This document shows positions 1 to 7,903 of a stretch of DNA of 41,993 nt, in pieces. Location of the stretch: contig JAFAXH010000084.1 of the NCBI GenBank assembly GCA_019241085.1, positions 1 through 41,993 on the forward strand, read 5' to 3'. Origin of the DNA: Verrucomicrobiota bacterium (lineage in GTDB: Bacteria > Verrucomicrobiota > Verrucomicrobiia > Chthoniobacterales > SZAS-18). Numbering within the stretch: the first letter of the stretch is position 1; every line of letters starts with the position of its first letter. The notes beneath the pieces were generated by a model. The model was not told the origin of the DNA and searched no databases. It worked only from the letters and a program-made list of their open reading frames with translations. A program made the translations under genes and the position numbers.

Positions 1-60
1 CGCGAACTGGAGAAAAAAATCGATCTCCCGCCAGAACAAAGGGTGGACAAAGGACGCTGA
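1..60 (+). CDS. C-terminal tail of an upstream gene (partial)
   Basis: Frame 1 is open from the window edge to a TGA at 58-60 and encodes 19 residues ending in PPEQRVDKGR. The charged, codon-like composition and the following gene on the same strand make it a plausible gene end. Too little is present to name a family. Confidence 0.4.
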   Translation, partial: RELEKKIDLPPEQRVDKGR

Positions 61-115
61 GTTCTTACTTTTAGACTTTTAGCCAGTTTCCCCTTTTCGT
101 TTGGTTAGTGCCATC

Positions 116-838
116 ATGCGTTTTGCCCTGTTCGGAGACATCCACGCCAATTTGGAAGCATTGCAGACCGTGCTCGCGGATGCCCGCGAGAATGGCTGCA
201 CCCACTTTGTCTGCCTCGGGGACATCGTCGGCTACAACGCCAACCCGCACGAGTGCCTGGACATCGTGCGCGGTTTGGATTGTCCGGTCGTCAAGGGCAA
301 TCACGACGAGGAAGCCGCCGGCAGCGACAGCCTGGAGGGCTTCAACCCGCTGGCCAAGGAGGCGCTGAACTGGACGCGCGCGCAGTTGTCCGACGAGGAG
401 AAAAAATATCTCGACGAACTGCGCATGGTGCGGCAGGTGCGCGATTTCACCATCGTCCACGCCACGCTCGATACGCCGCACAAGTGGGGCTACGTCTTCA
501 ACCAGCTCGACGCCAGCGCGTCATTTTCGTATCAGCACACGAGCGTCTGTTTCTTTGGCCACACGCACGCGCCGCGGTTGTATATCCGCGATGGCGCCGT
601 GATGAGCCTGCCGCTGGACAAGGTGAAATTCGAGATGGGCAAGCGCTATTTCATCAACATCGGCAGCGTCGGCCAGCCGCGCGACGGCGACTGGCGCGCT
701 TCGTATGTGATCTATCACATCGACAAAAATTTCATTGAGTTACGGAGATTGGAATACGACATCCGCACCGCACAGGAAAAGATCATTGCCGCCGGCCTGC
801 CCAAGCGGCTCGCCGATCGGCTGGCTATCGGGAAGTAG
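116..838 (+). CDS. Metallophosphoesterase, YfcE/MJ0936-like phosphodiesterase family
   Basis: A 240-residue cytosolic calcineurin-like phosphoesterase. The ATG at 116 is chosen over an in-frame TTG at 101 because the protein then begins directly with the first beta strand, MRFALFGDIHANLEAL, carrying the first metal motif (GDIHAN). Further family motifs follow in order: CLGDIVGYNANP (second metal motif), VKGNHDE (GNHD/E), FTIVHATL and FFGHTHAPRLY (GHTH, last metal ligands), then INIGSVGQPRDGD. All dinuclear metal-binding motifs are intact, so it should be active. The family hydrolyses phosphodiesters or phosphomonoesters; the actual substrate cannot be read from the sequence. Neighbouring genes run in the same direction, but nothing links it to the glycan locus. 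Confidence 0.88.
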   Translation: MRFALFGDIHANLEALQTVLADARENGCTHFVCLGDIVGYNANPHECLDIVRGLDCPVVKGNHDEEAAGSDSLEGFNPLAKEALNWTRAQLSDEEKKYLDELRMVRQVRDFTIVHATLDTPHKWGYVFNQLDASASFSYQHTSVCFFGHTHAPRLYIRDGAVMSLPLDKVKFEMGKRYFINIGSVGQPRDGDWRASYVIYHIDKNFIELRRLEYDIRTAQEKIIAAGLPKRLADRLAIGK

Positions 839-864
839 GGCTTGGGCCAAAATCCAACATTATT

Positions 865-1347
865 ATGAGCGCTGCCACCACGGGAACGCTGGAACGGCCG
901 TTGACCTACGAGGAAGAAAGAGGCAAGCCGATGCCAAGCATGAACCATGGACGAGTGCAGGCCAATTTGATCGGAGAATTTCTCCGGCAACGTGAGTTCA
1001 GCGTTTACAGCGAACTGACGCTGGAAATAGCCGACATAAATTACACGCCGGACCTTTGTCTCTATCACCGTGAACCGGCGGATTTCCGACACGATCAAAT
1101 GCGTCGGACCGAGCCGCCTTTGCTTGCCGTGGAAATTGTTTCGCCGACTCAAGGCTACCAGGATTTCAGCAAGAAAGTGGACGCCTACTTCCAGCACGGC
1201 GTCGGGAGCGTCTGGATTGTGACCCCACCGATTCGGAACGTCACCATATTGCTGCCGGGCGGTGAGCAAAAGAGTTTCAGCGAGCGAGAGTGCGCGACGG
1301 ATCCGGTGCTCGGTGTGACGGCCGACCTTGGCGCGGTCTTTTCTTGA
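865..1347 (+). CDS. Uma2-family (DUF820) putative endonuclease-like protein
   Basis: A 160-residue protein of the Uma2/DUF820 family, which has a PD-(D/E)XK nuclease-like fold and no well-established role. Family features are visible: a short N-terminal segment with HGRVQANLIGEFL, the strand YTPDLCLY carrying the conserved PD aspartate, then LLAVEIVSP (the E-x-V/I motif) and KVDAYFQHGVGSVWIVTP (helix and the Y/W-x-V strand). It is slightly short for the family but has all core elements. The start ATG at 865 lies 27 nt after the phosphoesterase stop. Two more members of this family occur near the right end of the window, one broken. Confidence 0.75.
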   Translation: MSAATTGTLERPLTYEEERGKPMPSMNHGRVQANLIGEFLRQREFSVYSELTLEIADINYTPDLCLYHREPADFRHDQMRRTEPPLLAVEIVSPTQGYQDFSKKVDAYFQHGVGSVWIVTPPIRNVTILLPGGEQKSFSERECATDPVLGVTADLGAVFS

Positions 1348-1376
1348 AGCGGAGGCGCGCCGACCGTCCGCGCGGG

Positions 1377-2411
1377 ATGCGTTCGATCTTTGTTCTCAAA
1401 CCAAGCTCGCTCGGCGACGTGGTTCACACGCTGCCGGCGGTGGCGCGGCTGAAGGCGGCGCGCCCGGAGGCGCGGGTGAGCTGGCTCGTCAATCCGGAAT
1501 GGGCGCCGGTGTTGCAAGGCAATCCCGACATGACGGAAATTGTGGAATTTCCGCGCAGGACATTTCGCGGCTTGGCAGGCTGGGGGCGATTGCGGCATTG
1601 GATCAATTCAGAAATCCGTGGCCGGCGGCCGGAGCTCGCGCTCGATTTTCAAGGGCTGCTGCGGACGGCGCTATTGGGACGGCTGAGCGGCGCGGTGCGG
1701 CTGCATGGTCTCGCTGATGCGCGGGAAGGAGCGCACTGGTTTTATCATCGCACGGTGCCGTTGCCGCGGCACGCCGATGGTTCGCCGCCACATGCGGTCG
1801 AACGCTATCTGGCGCTGGTGGATGATTTGCTCGAAGCCCGAACGGATGCCGCGCCGGTGCGATTTTTTTTGCCGGAAGGCGAACCTTGGCGGGATGATGC
1901 GCAAGCGGAGCTGCCAGCGCGTTTTATCCTGCTGCATCCCTTCGCGCGCGGGGAGGGAAAATCGCTTTCGCAAGCGCAAGTGCTGGCGATTTGTCAGGCG
2001 CTGAATCCGCAGCCGGTCCTGATCGTCGGAAAATCTTCGCGCGAAAACCACGCCTGGCCGACGGCGAAATTTCCGTCGAACACCGTGAATGCGCTCGACC
2101 GCACGAGCCTGCCGCAATTGCTCTGGCTCCTGCGACGCGCGTCGTTCGTCGTCAGCGTGGACAGCGGGCCGATGCACCTTGCGGCGGCGTTGACCGATCA
2201 ACTCGTGAGCCTGCACGCGTGGACCGATCCGCGTCGCGTCGGACCTTTCCAGCCGGCGGCGTGCGTTTGGAAAAGCGGGCAACTTTGGCGCATGGATGAA
2301 CTGCCGCAGGTGGCTCCCGCGTTGCTGACGCAGCCGGGCCGGCTCGACCGCGATTTCACGTCGGCGGACATCGCGCGCGTGTGCGCGCTGGCGTCGGAGG
2401 CCACGCGTTGA
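1377..2411 (+). CDS. Glycosyltransferase family 9 (heptosyltransferase-like)
   Basis: A 344-residue GT-B enzyme of the ADP-heptose:LPS heptosyltransferase family. The ATG at 1377 puts the typical N-terminal strand and loop first, RSIFVLKPSSLGDVVHTLPA, where SLGDV is the GT9 signature. The C-terminal nucleotide-sugar half shows FILLHPFARGEGKSLS, a PVLIVGKSS strand, and FVVSVDSGPMHLAAAL, the D-S/T-G-P-M-H-L-A motif typical of WaaC/WaaF/WaaQ. It would act at the inner face of the inner membrane on lipopolysaccharide core or another lipid-linked glycan. Whether it transfers heptose specifically is not shown. It sits 30 nt after the Uma2 gene and 72 nt before mpl, on the same strand. Confidence 0.87.
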   Translation: MRSIFVLKPSSLGDVVHTLPAVARLKAARPEARVSWLVNPEWAPVLQGNPDMTEIVEFPRRTFRGLAGWGRLRHWINSEIRGRRPELALDFQGLLRTALLGRLSGAVRLHGLADAREGAHWFYHRTVPLPRHADGSPPHAVERYLALVDDLLEARTDAAPVRFFLPEGEPWRDDAQAELPARFILLHPFARGEGKSLSQAQVLAICQALNPQPVLIVGKSSRENHAWPTAKFPSNTVNALDRTSLPQLLWLLRRASFVVSVDSGPMHLAAALTDQLVSLHAWTDPRRVGPFQPAACVWKSGQLWRMDELPQVAPALLTQPGRLDRDFTSADIARVCALASEATR

Positions 2412-2483
2412 ACTTCTTCGTCGCCGCGGCAGAAAATCCGCGTGCATCCGGGCAAAAACGCGGTTCACTAGCCGATCCTTCCC

Positions 2484-3890
2484 ATGTTCACGAATCTGAA
2501 GCACGTTCACTTTCTCGGCATCTGCGGCACGGCGATGGGCGCGGCGGCGGCGGCGTTGCGTGATCAAGGCTACCTCGTCACCGGCTCGGATGAAGACGTG
2601 TATCCGCCGATGTCCACGTTTTTGGAGGAAAAAGGCATCGTGCTCAGTCGCGGTTATCGACCGGAGAACCTGCCGGATTCTGCCGAACTCATTGTGATCG
2701 GCAACGCCATCCGGCGCGGCAATCCCGAAGTGGAGGAAGTGCTCGACCGCAAGCTGCCGTATTGCTCGCTGCCGGAAGTGTTGAAATTTTTCTTCCTGCG
2801 CGGCCGGCACAACGTGGTCGTCACGGGCACGCACGGAAAGACGACGACGACTTCGCTGACGTCGTGGCTGTTGCAAAGCGCGGGACTCGCGCCGGGCTAT
2901 CTCATCGGCGGGTTGCCGCGCAACTTTGGCCAGGGCGCGCACTTCGGCGCGTCGCCGTATTACGTGATCGAGGGCGACGAATACGACACGGCGTTTTTCG
3001 ACAAGCGCTCGAAGTTCGTGCATTACCTGCCGGAGCTGCTCGTCATCAACAACGTCGAGTTCGATCACGCCGACATTTTTCCCGATCTCGATGCGGTCAA
3101 GCTGAGCTTCCAGCGCGTCGTCAATATCGTGCCGCGCAACGGCCGGATTTTGTTCAACGCCGACGATGAAAATTGCCGCGACGTGACGGCGGCGGCGCTG
3201 TCGCAAAAGCTGCCCATCGGCTTCGGCGACACGGCGCCGGCGGAGGGGCGGATCACGGACGTGCGTTACGATGGCGCGCAGAGTTGCTTCACGTTTGGCG
3301 GAGAAAAATTCGCGGTGCCGCTGACCGGCGAGTTCAACGTGCGCAACGCGGCGATGGCCATCGCGGCGGCGCGTTTTTACGGCGTGCCGACGGACAAAAT
3401 TCGCGCCGGGCTGCTGAGTTTCACCGGCATCCGCCGCCGGCAGGAAGTGCGCGGCGAAGCGGGCGGCGTGAAGGTGATCGACGACTTCGGCCATCATCCA
3501 ACGGCCATCCGCGAGACGCTGCGCGGCATTCGCCAGCAGTATGTTTTCAAAAAGGCCGGCGGCCGGTTGTGGGCGCTGTTCGAGCCGCGCTCGAACACGA
3601 CGCGGCGGGCGGTGTTTCAGGATCAACTCGGCGCGGCGTTTGCCGAAGCAGACGGCGTCGTCATGGCACAGGTCGCCAAGCTCGAGCAAATCCCGGAAGG
3701 CGAGCGCTTGAAACCCGAGCGCGTGGTGGCGGACATTCGTGCCGCGGGCAAGCCGGCATTCTACGAAAACAACACCGCCGCCATCGTGGCGCGCACTCGC
3801 GAGCTGGCGCGGTCGGGCGACGTGGTCGTGGTCTTTTCCAACGGCGGCTTCGATGGCATCCACGCCAAGCTGTTGGAAGCCTTGAAATGA
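2484..3890 (+). CDS. mpl: UDP-N-acetylmuramate:L-alanyl-gamma-D-glutamyl-meso-diaminopimelate ligase
   Basis: A 468-residue Mur-ligase-family enzyme that reattaches the recycled murein tripeptide L-Ala-gamma-D-Glu-mDAP to UDP-MurNAc in the cytosol. The N-terminal Rossmann part starts HVHFLGICGTAMGA, the MurC/Mpl-type GxxGxxM loop. The ATP loop GTHGKTTT lies near residues 115-122, followed by YVIEGDEYDTAFFDKRSKF (the Mpl-type EGDEYD motif), LVINNVEFDHADIF, GEFNVRNAAMAIAAA, and the C-terminal VIDDFGHHPTAIRETL and ALFEPRSNTTRR segments. The DEYDTAFFDKRSKF stretch and overall length favour Mpl over MurC. The start ATG at 2484 is unambiguous. The gene is immediately followed by an M14 peptidase, which fits peptide recycling. 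Confidence 0.93.
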   Translation: MFTNLKHVHFLGICGTAMGAAAAALRDQGYLVTGSDEDVYPPMSTFLEEKGIVLSRGYRPENLPDSAELIVIGNAIRRGNPEVEEVLDRKLPYCSLPEVLKFFFLRGRHNVVVTGTHGKTTTTSLTSWLLQSAGLAPGYLIGGLPRNFGQGAHFGASPYYVIEGDEYDTAFFDKRSKFVHYLPELLVINNVEFDHADIFPDLDAVKLSFQRVVNIVPRNGRILFNADDENCRDVTAAALSQKLPIGFGDTAPAEGRITDVRYDGAQSCFTFGGEKFAVPLTGEFNVRNAAMAIAAARFYGVPTDKIRAGLLSFTGIRRRQEVRGEAGGVKVIDDFGHHPTAIRETLRGIRQQYVFKKAGGRLWALFEPRSNTTRRAVFQDQLGAAFAEADGVVMAQVAKLEQIPEGERLKPERVVADIRAAGKPAFYENNTAAIVARTRELARSGDVVVVFSNGGFDGIHAKLLEALK

Positions 3891-3894
3891 GCGG

Positions 3895-4761
3895 ATGAGC
3901 GTGCGGCTGCATCCCGACTCCGCGCAGCGGGCGCACCATTACCGCCATCTCATCGCACGTTGGCGGACCGTCGCGCGGGCGGCGGGCGTGACGCTCCGGC
4001 CGCTGGCAGCGGTGGGGGAGTTCACGGTTTATTATTTGGAAAATCCGGCGGCCTGGCAGCGGCGCGGCGCGGGCAGTGGTGGCGGTGGTTTTTATGCCAG
4101 CGCAGGCATCCACGGCGATGAGGTCGGAGGGACGGAAGGCTTGCTCGCTTGGGCACAAGCCGATCTGGCGAAATGGAATGTCGCTGGCCGCGAGCGGCCG
4201 TTTTTTCTCGTGCCGTGTCTGAATCCCTGGGGCTTGACGAACAACCGCCGCGTGGCAGCGGACGGCACCGATCTGAACCGCATCTTTCATCGCAACGCGC
4301 CCGCACCGGTTGGTGAACTCATGCGCTTGCTCGCGCGCCGGCGTTTTGTTCTCGCGCTCACGTTGCACGAAGACTACGACGCCCAGGGCCTTTATCTTTA
4401 CGAACTCAGTCCACGCGCTGAACTCGATCTGGGCGAGCAGTTGCTGGACACCGCCCGCGCATTGGATTTTCCCGTGGACACCCGCCGCACGATCGAGGTG
4501 CGGCGGGTGACGAGGCTTGGGTTGCTGCGGATGCGCCGAAACGCGGCGTTGCGGCTGTTGAAAATCCCCGCCGAAGCGATCTGGCTTTATCAACACGTCG
4601 CGCGGCAGGTTTTCACTATCGAAACGCCGAGCGAGTTCAGCCTGTCGGCACGCGCCGCTTTGCAGGCGCGGCTGATGCGGACTTGCCTGGAGCAGCTGGA
4701 GGCGCGCACCCCTCAGGGATTCACCGGCACCTCGGCAATCGGCGAAGCTTGCGGGAAATAG
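3895..4761 (+). CDS. M14-family zinc metallopeptidase/amidase (possible murein peptide amidase)
   Basis: A 288-residue zinc carboxypeptidase-fold protein. The first zinc pair is GIHGDEVGG (His73, Glu76), then LNPWGLTNNRR and DGTDLNR (Asn128-Arg129 substrate carboxylate binding), the third zinc ligand in LTLHEDYDAQG (His158), and a candidate general base in FTIETPSE (Glu243). No signal peptide is visible, so it is likely cytosolic. The start is 4 nt after the mpl stop, which implies an operon. In E. coli the M14 enzyme MpaA cleaves gamma-D-Glu-mDAP in the same tripeptide that Mpl uses, so a role in murein peptide recycling is an attractive inference. Annotation as a succinylglutamate desuccinylase/aspartoacylase-type enzyme is the main alternative. 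Its 3' end overlaps the convergent gene by 49 nt. Confidence 0.8.
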   Translation: MSVRLHPDSAQRAHHYRHLIARWRTVARAAGVTLRPLAAVGEFTVYYLENPAAWQRRGAGSGGGGFYASAGIHGDEVGGTEGLLAWAQADLAKWNVAGRERPFFLVPCLNPWGLTNNRRVAADGTDLNRIFHRNAPAPVGELMRLLARRRFVLALTLHEDYDAQGLYLYELSPRAELDLGEQLLDTARALDFPVDTRRTIEVRRVTRLGLLRMRRNAALRLLKIPAEAIWLYQHVARQVFTIETPSEFSLSARAALQARLMRTCLEQLEARTPQGFTGTSAIGEACGK

Positions 4762-5864
4762 AGATAAAAATTCGCCGGCGGTTGGGCGTTCCGATTTCGC
4801 GCCGTCGCTTGCGGGCCGACCAAGCGCGCCGTCAGCTCGCGGCGTTCGCCTGGCGCGAGCGGCGGATCGACCTCGGAGCAGGCCGCGTGGTTCTGCGGGT
4901 CACGCGAGACGTTGTAACGGGATTGCGAAAGCGGATCGACGAGATACACGCCGGAAATACGTCGGGCATTGCCGGTGTCGGCCAAACCGCCGGTGAAATA
5001 TTCGCCGACATCGAGCGGGCCGCTGCTGTTGTTGGTCAGCGCGAGCTTCAGGTCGAGCTGATGGTCGGAAATGCGATGCAGCGAGATGACCTCCACGGTG
5101 AAGGGCGCGTCGGAATTTGCCGCCTGAATGTGGCCCACAGTTTTCTTCGTCGTGCCGGTCGGCGCGGGCGCGCTGCCGGGAAGTTCGTTGGTGTAAACGT
5201 TGGGCTTAAAATTCGATTCCGGATTGTTCGCGGGCGGCGGGGTCGAGGCGCTGACGGTTGGCGGTGGCGAGGGCTGTCCCGGCAATGGCGCGTTGGCGGG
5301 CACCGGCTCGCCGCCGGCGGAGAGGCCGATGGGCACGCCGGCGATGGGTTCCGTGGTCTTGGGGAAAAACACGCTGATGGTGTTGGAGGTCGCTGGGGGT
5401 GCGGGAAACGTCGCGCGCACCTCGCGGTGCTCGCCGGGCACCAAGGGCGGGTCGATGAGGGAGCATTGCGCCACGCCGGCGGCATCGCGCAGGACTGCGT
5501 ATTTTTGCTGTCCGTTAGGGTCGATGAAGTAAAGGCCGGCGATGCGATTCTGGTCGGCCGCGTTGAGCGTCGAGCCGGCGAAGTCAAATCTTGGCGCCAG
5601 CGGTGCGCGGCCTTCGTTGGTCAAAGTGAGGCGCAGGATGAGCGTTTGGCCCACGGCGCGCCGGGCGTCGATGACCTGCACATTGAAGGGCTGGTCCGTC
5701 GCGCCGTGTGCGCGCAGGACGACCGCGGTGGGCGGCGGCGCGGCGGGGATTTGCGCCCGGCCCGGGGCGGCGGTCCACGCGGCGGCCAGCAGGAGCGTCA
5801 GCGCCGCGGACTGGAAGCGGCGGGAATTTCCGAAGCGAAAGAGGGGAAAAATGGGTTTGGTCAT
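4713..5864 (-). CDS. Secreted protein of unknown function with a tandemly duplicated beta-rich domain
   Basis: A 383-residue exported protein. The ATG at 5864 is preferred over upstream in-frame starts because it gives a normal signal peptide: basic N-terminus (RFGNSRRF), hydrophobic AALTLLLAAAW, and cleavage near GRAQ. Residues about 58-178 and 254-381 are two copies of one domain sharing F-x-V-x-VI, L-x-L-x-LTN, RI(A/S)GxYxxDP, a C-S-x-(I/V)DPPLxPGE motif and a final FFP/YFP...(A/I)xVPV strand. A Pro/Ala/Thr-rich linker (180-240) joins them. One cysteine per copy sits at the same place. Family not recognised; the fold looks like an Ig/beta-sandwich. It is divergent from the FG-GAP gene and ends inside the M14 gene. 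Confidence 0.72.
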   Translation of the reverse strand: MTKPIFPLFRFGNSRRFQSAALTLLLAAAWTAAPGRAQIPAAPPPTAVVLRAHGATDQPFNVQVIDARRAVGQTLILRLTLTNEGRAPLAPRFDFAGSTLNAADQNRIAGLYFIDPNGQQKYAVLRDAAGVAQCSLIDPPLVPGEHREVRATFPAPPATSNTISVFFPKTTEPIAGVPIGLSAGGEPVPANAPLPGQPSPPPTVSASTPPPANNPESNFKPNVYTNELPGSAPAPTGTTKKTVGHIQAANSDAPFTVEVISLHRISDHQLDLKLALTNNSSGPLDVGEYFTGGLADTGNARRISGVYLVDPLSQSRYNVSRDPQNHAACSEVDPPLAPGERRELTARLVGPQATARNRNAQPPANFYLYFPQASPIAEVPVNP

Positions 5865-6058
5865 AAGGAAACGGCGTGGCCGCGCGGCGCACCTGTTTTT
5901 TCCACCATCGACGGGATGGTTCGCCGCTAGCGCTCGCATCCCTGGCGCGCTGCGGACGACCTCGCTGCCGAGGGCGGCTGTTGGTAAAAACAAAATCGTC
6001 GTGCAACCGGGTTTCTGGCGTTAATAGTTTCGCCTCCGCTGGCGTTTGCCCCGTTCCC

Positions 6059-7870
6059 GTGCGCTGCCGATCCCCGTTTCGTTTTGCCGCCAGGCTCCGG
6101 CGCTGGGCCATCGTGGCGACGGCTGCTGTCGGCGTGGGACGGGGAGTCGGGATGGACGCGGCGTTCGCGCAGGGGAATCCGCCGGCGCCAGCGCCGGCTG
6201 CGTCTGCGCCAAATCTCTTTGGCAGCAATCCCGGCTTTGAAGAAAGCGTGGTGGATGACAATCTCTGGGATGGCGTAACACGGGAGAGTTACCTCAGCGG
6301 CCGCCCCTTCAGCGCTCCGGTCGTGGGCGACGACGGCTTTCGCTCGATTGCGCTGCCGCCCAGCGTGGCCTTTGCCGATCTCAACGGCGACGGAAAGCCG
6401 GACCTGCTGGTCGCGGACGGCCTGGGGTATTTTTACTTTTACGCCAACGTCGGCACGGCCGCCGAGCCGAAGTTCCGCAGCGCGGAGATCGTGCCGCTTT
6501 TTCTCTCCGCCAATCCGAAGGGCCGGCCCGACAACCTGGACGTGAACAATCGCTATCGGAACCTGCGTGCCGTGCCGCGCTTTGCCTTGGCTGACTGGCG
6601 GCGCAGCGGGTTGCTCGACCTGGTGGTGGGAAATTATTTTGGAGAGCTGTTTTTCATTCCCAATACCGGCTCGGCCAAACAACCCATGTTCCGCCAGCCG
6701 CAGCCCGTGGAGAGTGCGCGGCTCAAGCCCGGCCCGCGCGATGGCCTGCCCTTTAATCTGCTGGCGCCCGTGGCGGCCGACTGGCAGGGCAACGGCCGGC
6801 TCGATCTGCTGCTGGGCGAGGGCACCTATTCGGCGAATGCCGTGCGCCTGCTCGAAAATCTCGGCCCGGGGGGCCGGCCGCAATTCAGCGAAGATCGCAT
6901 GCACTATGTGGCCTACGGCGAGGGCAGGGAAGTGCTGATCCCGACCGTGGTCGATTTCAACCAGGATGGGCGACCCGATCTGGTCGTGGCGGATCGCAAC
7001 GGGAAGGTGAGCCTCTTCCTGCAACCGGCCAACGGGTGGAAACCCGGACAGGAAACGCCGTTCAGCACCTACCTGACCTTCGGCGGACGCGACAAGCTGC
7101 CTGGCTTGGTGGCGCCGTGCGCGGCCGATTTCAATGGCGACGGCTTGTTCGACCTGCTCTTTGGCTTGCCCAACGGCAGAATTGCCGTCGCGCTGAACCT
7201 CGGCACCCGCGGCGAGCCGAGGTTCGGGCCGTTGCAGGAACTCAAAGGCGCCAAGCGGTTGCCGGTCACCCGCGTGCCGCCCAATCGCAACCCGGCAGAC
7301 TGGCTGGTGAACACCTCCGCTGCCTACGGCAATTTCCTGGCTTACGGCGCGATCGTCAACGCGCAGGAAGACCAGGCGGCGGCCCCGCCCGAAGGCGGGA
7401 ATTGCTTTAAATTTGGTTACTGGCCCAGCGGGAACAGCGTCTTTGCCTCGCCCGCGGACAGCGTGCCGCCGGAGGCGCGGCGATTCAGCCTGCGGCATCG
7501 CTTTGAATTGAAGATCGGCCACACCTACACGCTGACTTTCCAAGTCCGCGGCAAAGGGGTGGCAAAAGCGGGCTATCGCGTGCGGACCGATTATCGCACC
7601 AGCGAAGCCGTCGATTACAAAGCCGAAGCCATCGAGCGCGGCGGCGTGAAGAAAATTTACACGCTCGAATCCCTGAATTTCAACCTCGTCGGCGACTTCA
7701 ACGCCACGGATCGCTGGACGACGGTGAAGAAGACGTTTGCCTTTCAGCCCAAGTCACAGGACGTGCCCAGGGACACCATTTACCTCGTCCAGTTTGAGGT
7801 TGATTGCGAGCTTCCGCGCAATGACGCCGTGCTGTATTTCGACGATTTCCAGCTCGTCGAGTCGCGTTAG
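6059..7870 (+). CDS. Secreted FG-GAP/VCBS-repeat protein with C-terminal sandwich domain
   Basis: About 603 residues. A GTG at 6059 is proposed because it precedes an Arg-rich stretch and hydrophobic AIVATAAVGVG segment ending near AFAQ, a plausible signal peptide. An ATG at 6152 with a GGGGAG upstream is the alternative but would delete that segment. Five FG-GAP-like blades follow, with cores FADLNGDGKPDLLVADG, ADWRRSGLLDLVVGN, ADWQGNGRLDLLLGEG, VDFNQDGRPDLVVADRNG and ADFNGDGLFDLLFGLPNG, matching the calcium-binding D-x-N/D-x-D-G-x-x-D loops. The C-terminal 200 residues (HTYTLTFQVRGKG ... LYFDDFQLVES) resemble carbohydrate-binding jelly-roll modules. Likely a surface or extracellular binding protein; its ligand is unknown. 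Confidence 0.82.
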   Translation: MRCRSPFRFAARLRRWAIVATAAVGVGRGVGMDAAFAQGNPPAPAPAASAPNLFGSNPGFEESVVDDNLWDGVTRESYLSGRPFSAPVVGDDGFRSIALPPSVAFADLNGDGKPDLLVADGLGYFYFYANVGTAAEPKFRSAEIVPLFLSANPKGRPDNLDVNNRYRNLRAVPRFALADWRRSGLLDLVVGNYFGELFFIPNTGSAKQPMFRQPQPVESARLKPGPRDGLPFNLLAPVAADWQGNGRLDLLLGEGTYSANAVRLLENLGPGGRPQFSEDRMHYVAYGEGREVLIPTVVDFNQDGRPDLVVADRNGKVSLFLQPANGWKPGQETPFSTYLTFGGRDKLPGLVAPCAADFNGDGLFDLLFGLPNGRIAVALNLGTRGEPRFGPLQELKGAKRLPVTRVPPNRNPADWLVNTSAAYGNFLAYGAIVNAQEDQAAAPPEGGNCFKFGYWPSGNSVFASPADSVPPEARRFSLRHRFELKIGHTYTLTFQVRGKGVAKAGYRVRTDYRTSEAVDYKAEAIERGGVKKIYTLESLNFNLVGDFNATDRWTTVKKTFAFQPKSQDVPRDTIYLVQFEVDCELPRNDAVLYFDDFQLVESR

Positions 7871-7903
7871 CCGCCGCCCCCCGCGGCTGGCCGCTTACTT
7901 CAC

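Noticed and set aside
1671..3863. 730-residue minus-strand open frame across the GT9 and mpl genes
   Set aside because: A GC-driven shadow of real plus-strand genes; Arg/His-rich and without domains.
5927..7543. 538-residue minus-strand open frame
   Set aside because: Antisense to the FG-GAP protein, whose repeats are unmistakable.
7869..7888. Hairpin AGCCGC/GCGGCT between convergent genes as a terminator
   Set aside because: Six-base stem without a following T-run on either strand; too weak to call.
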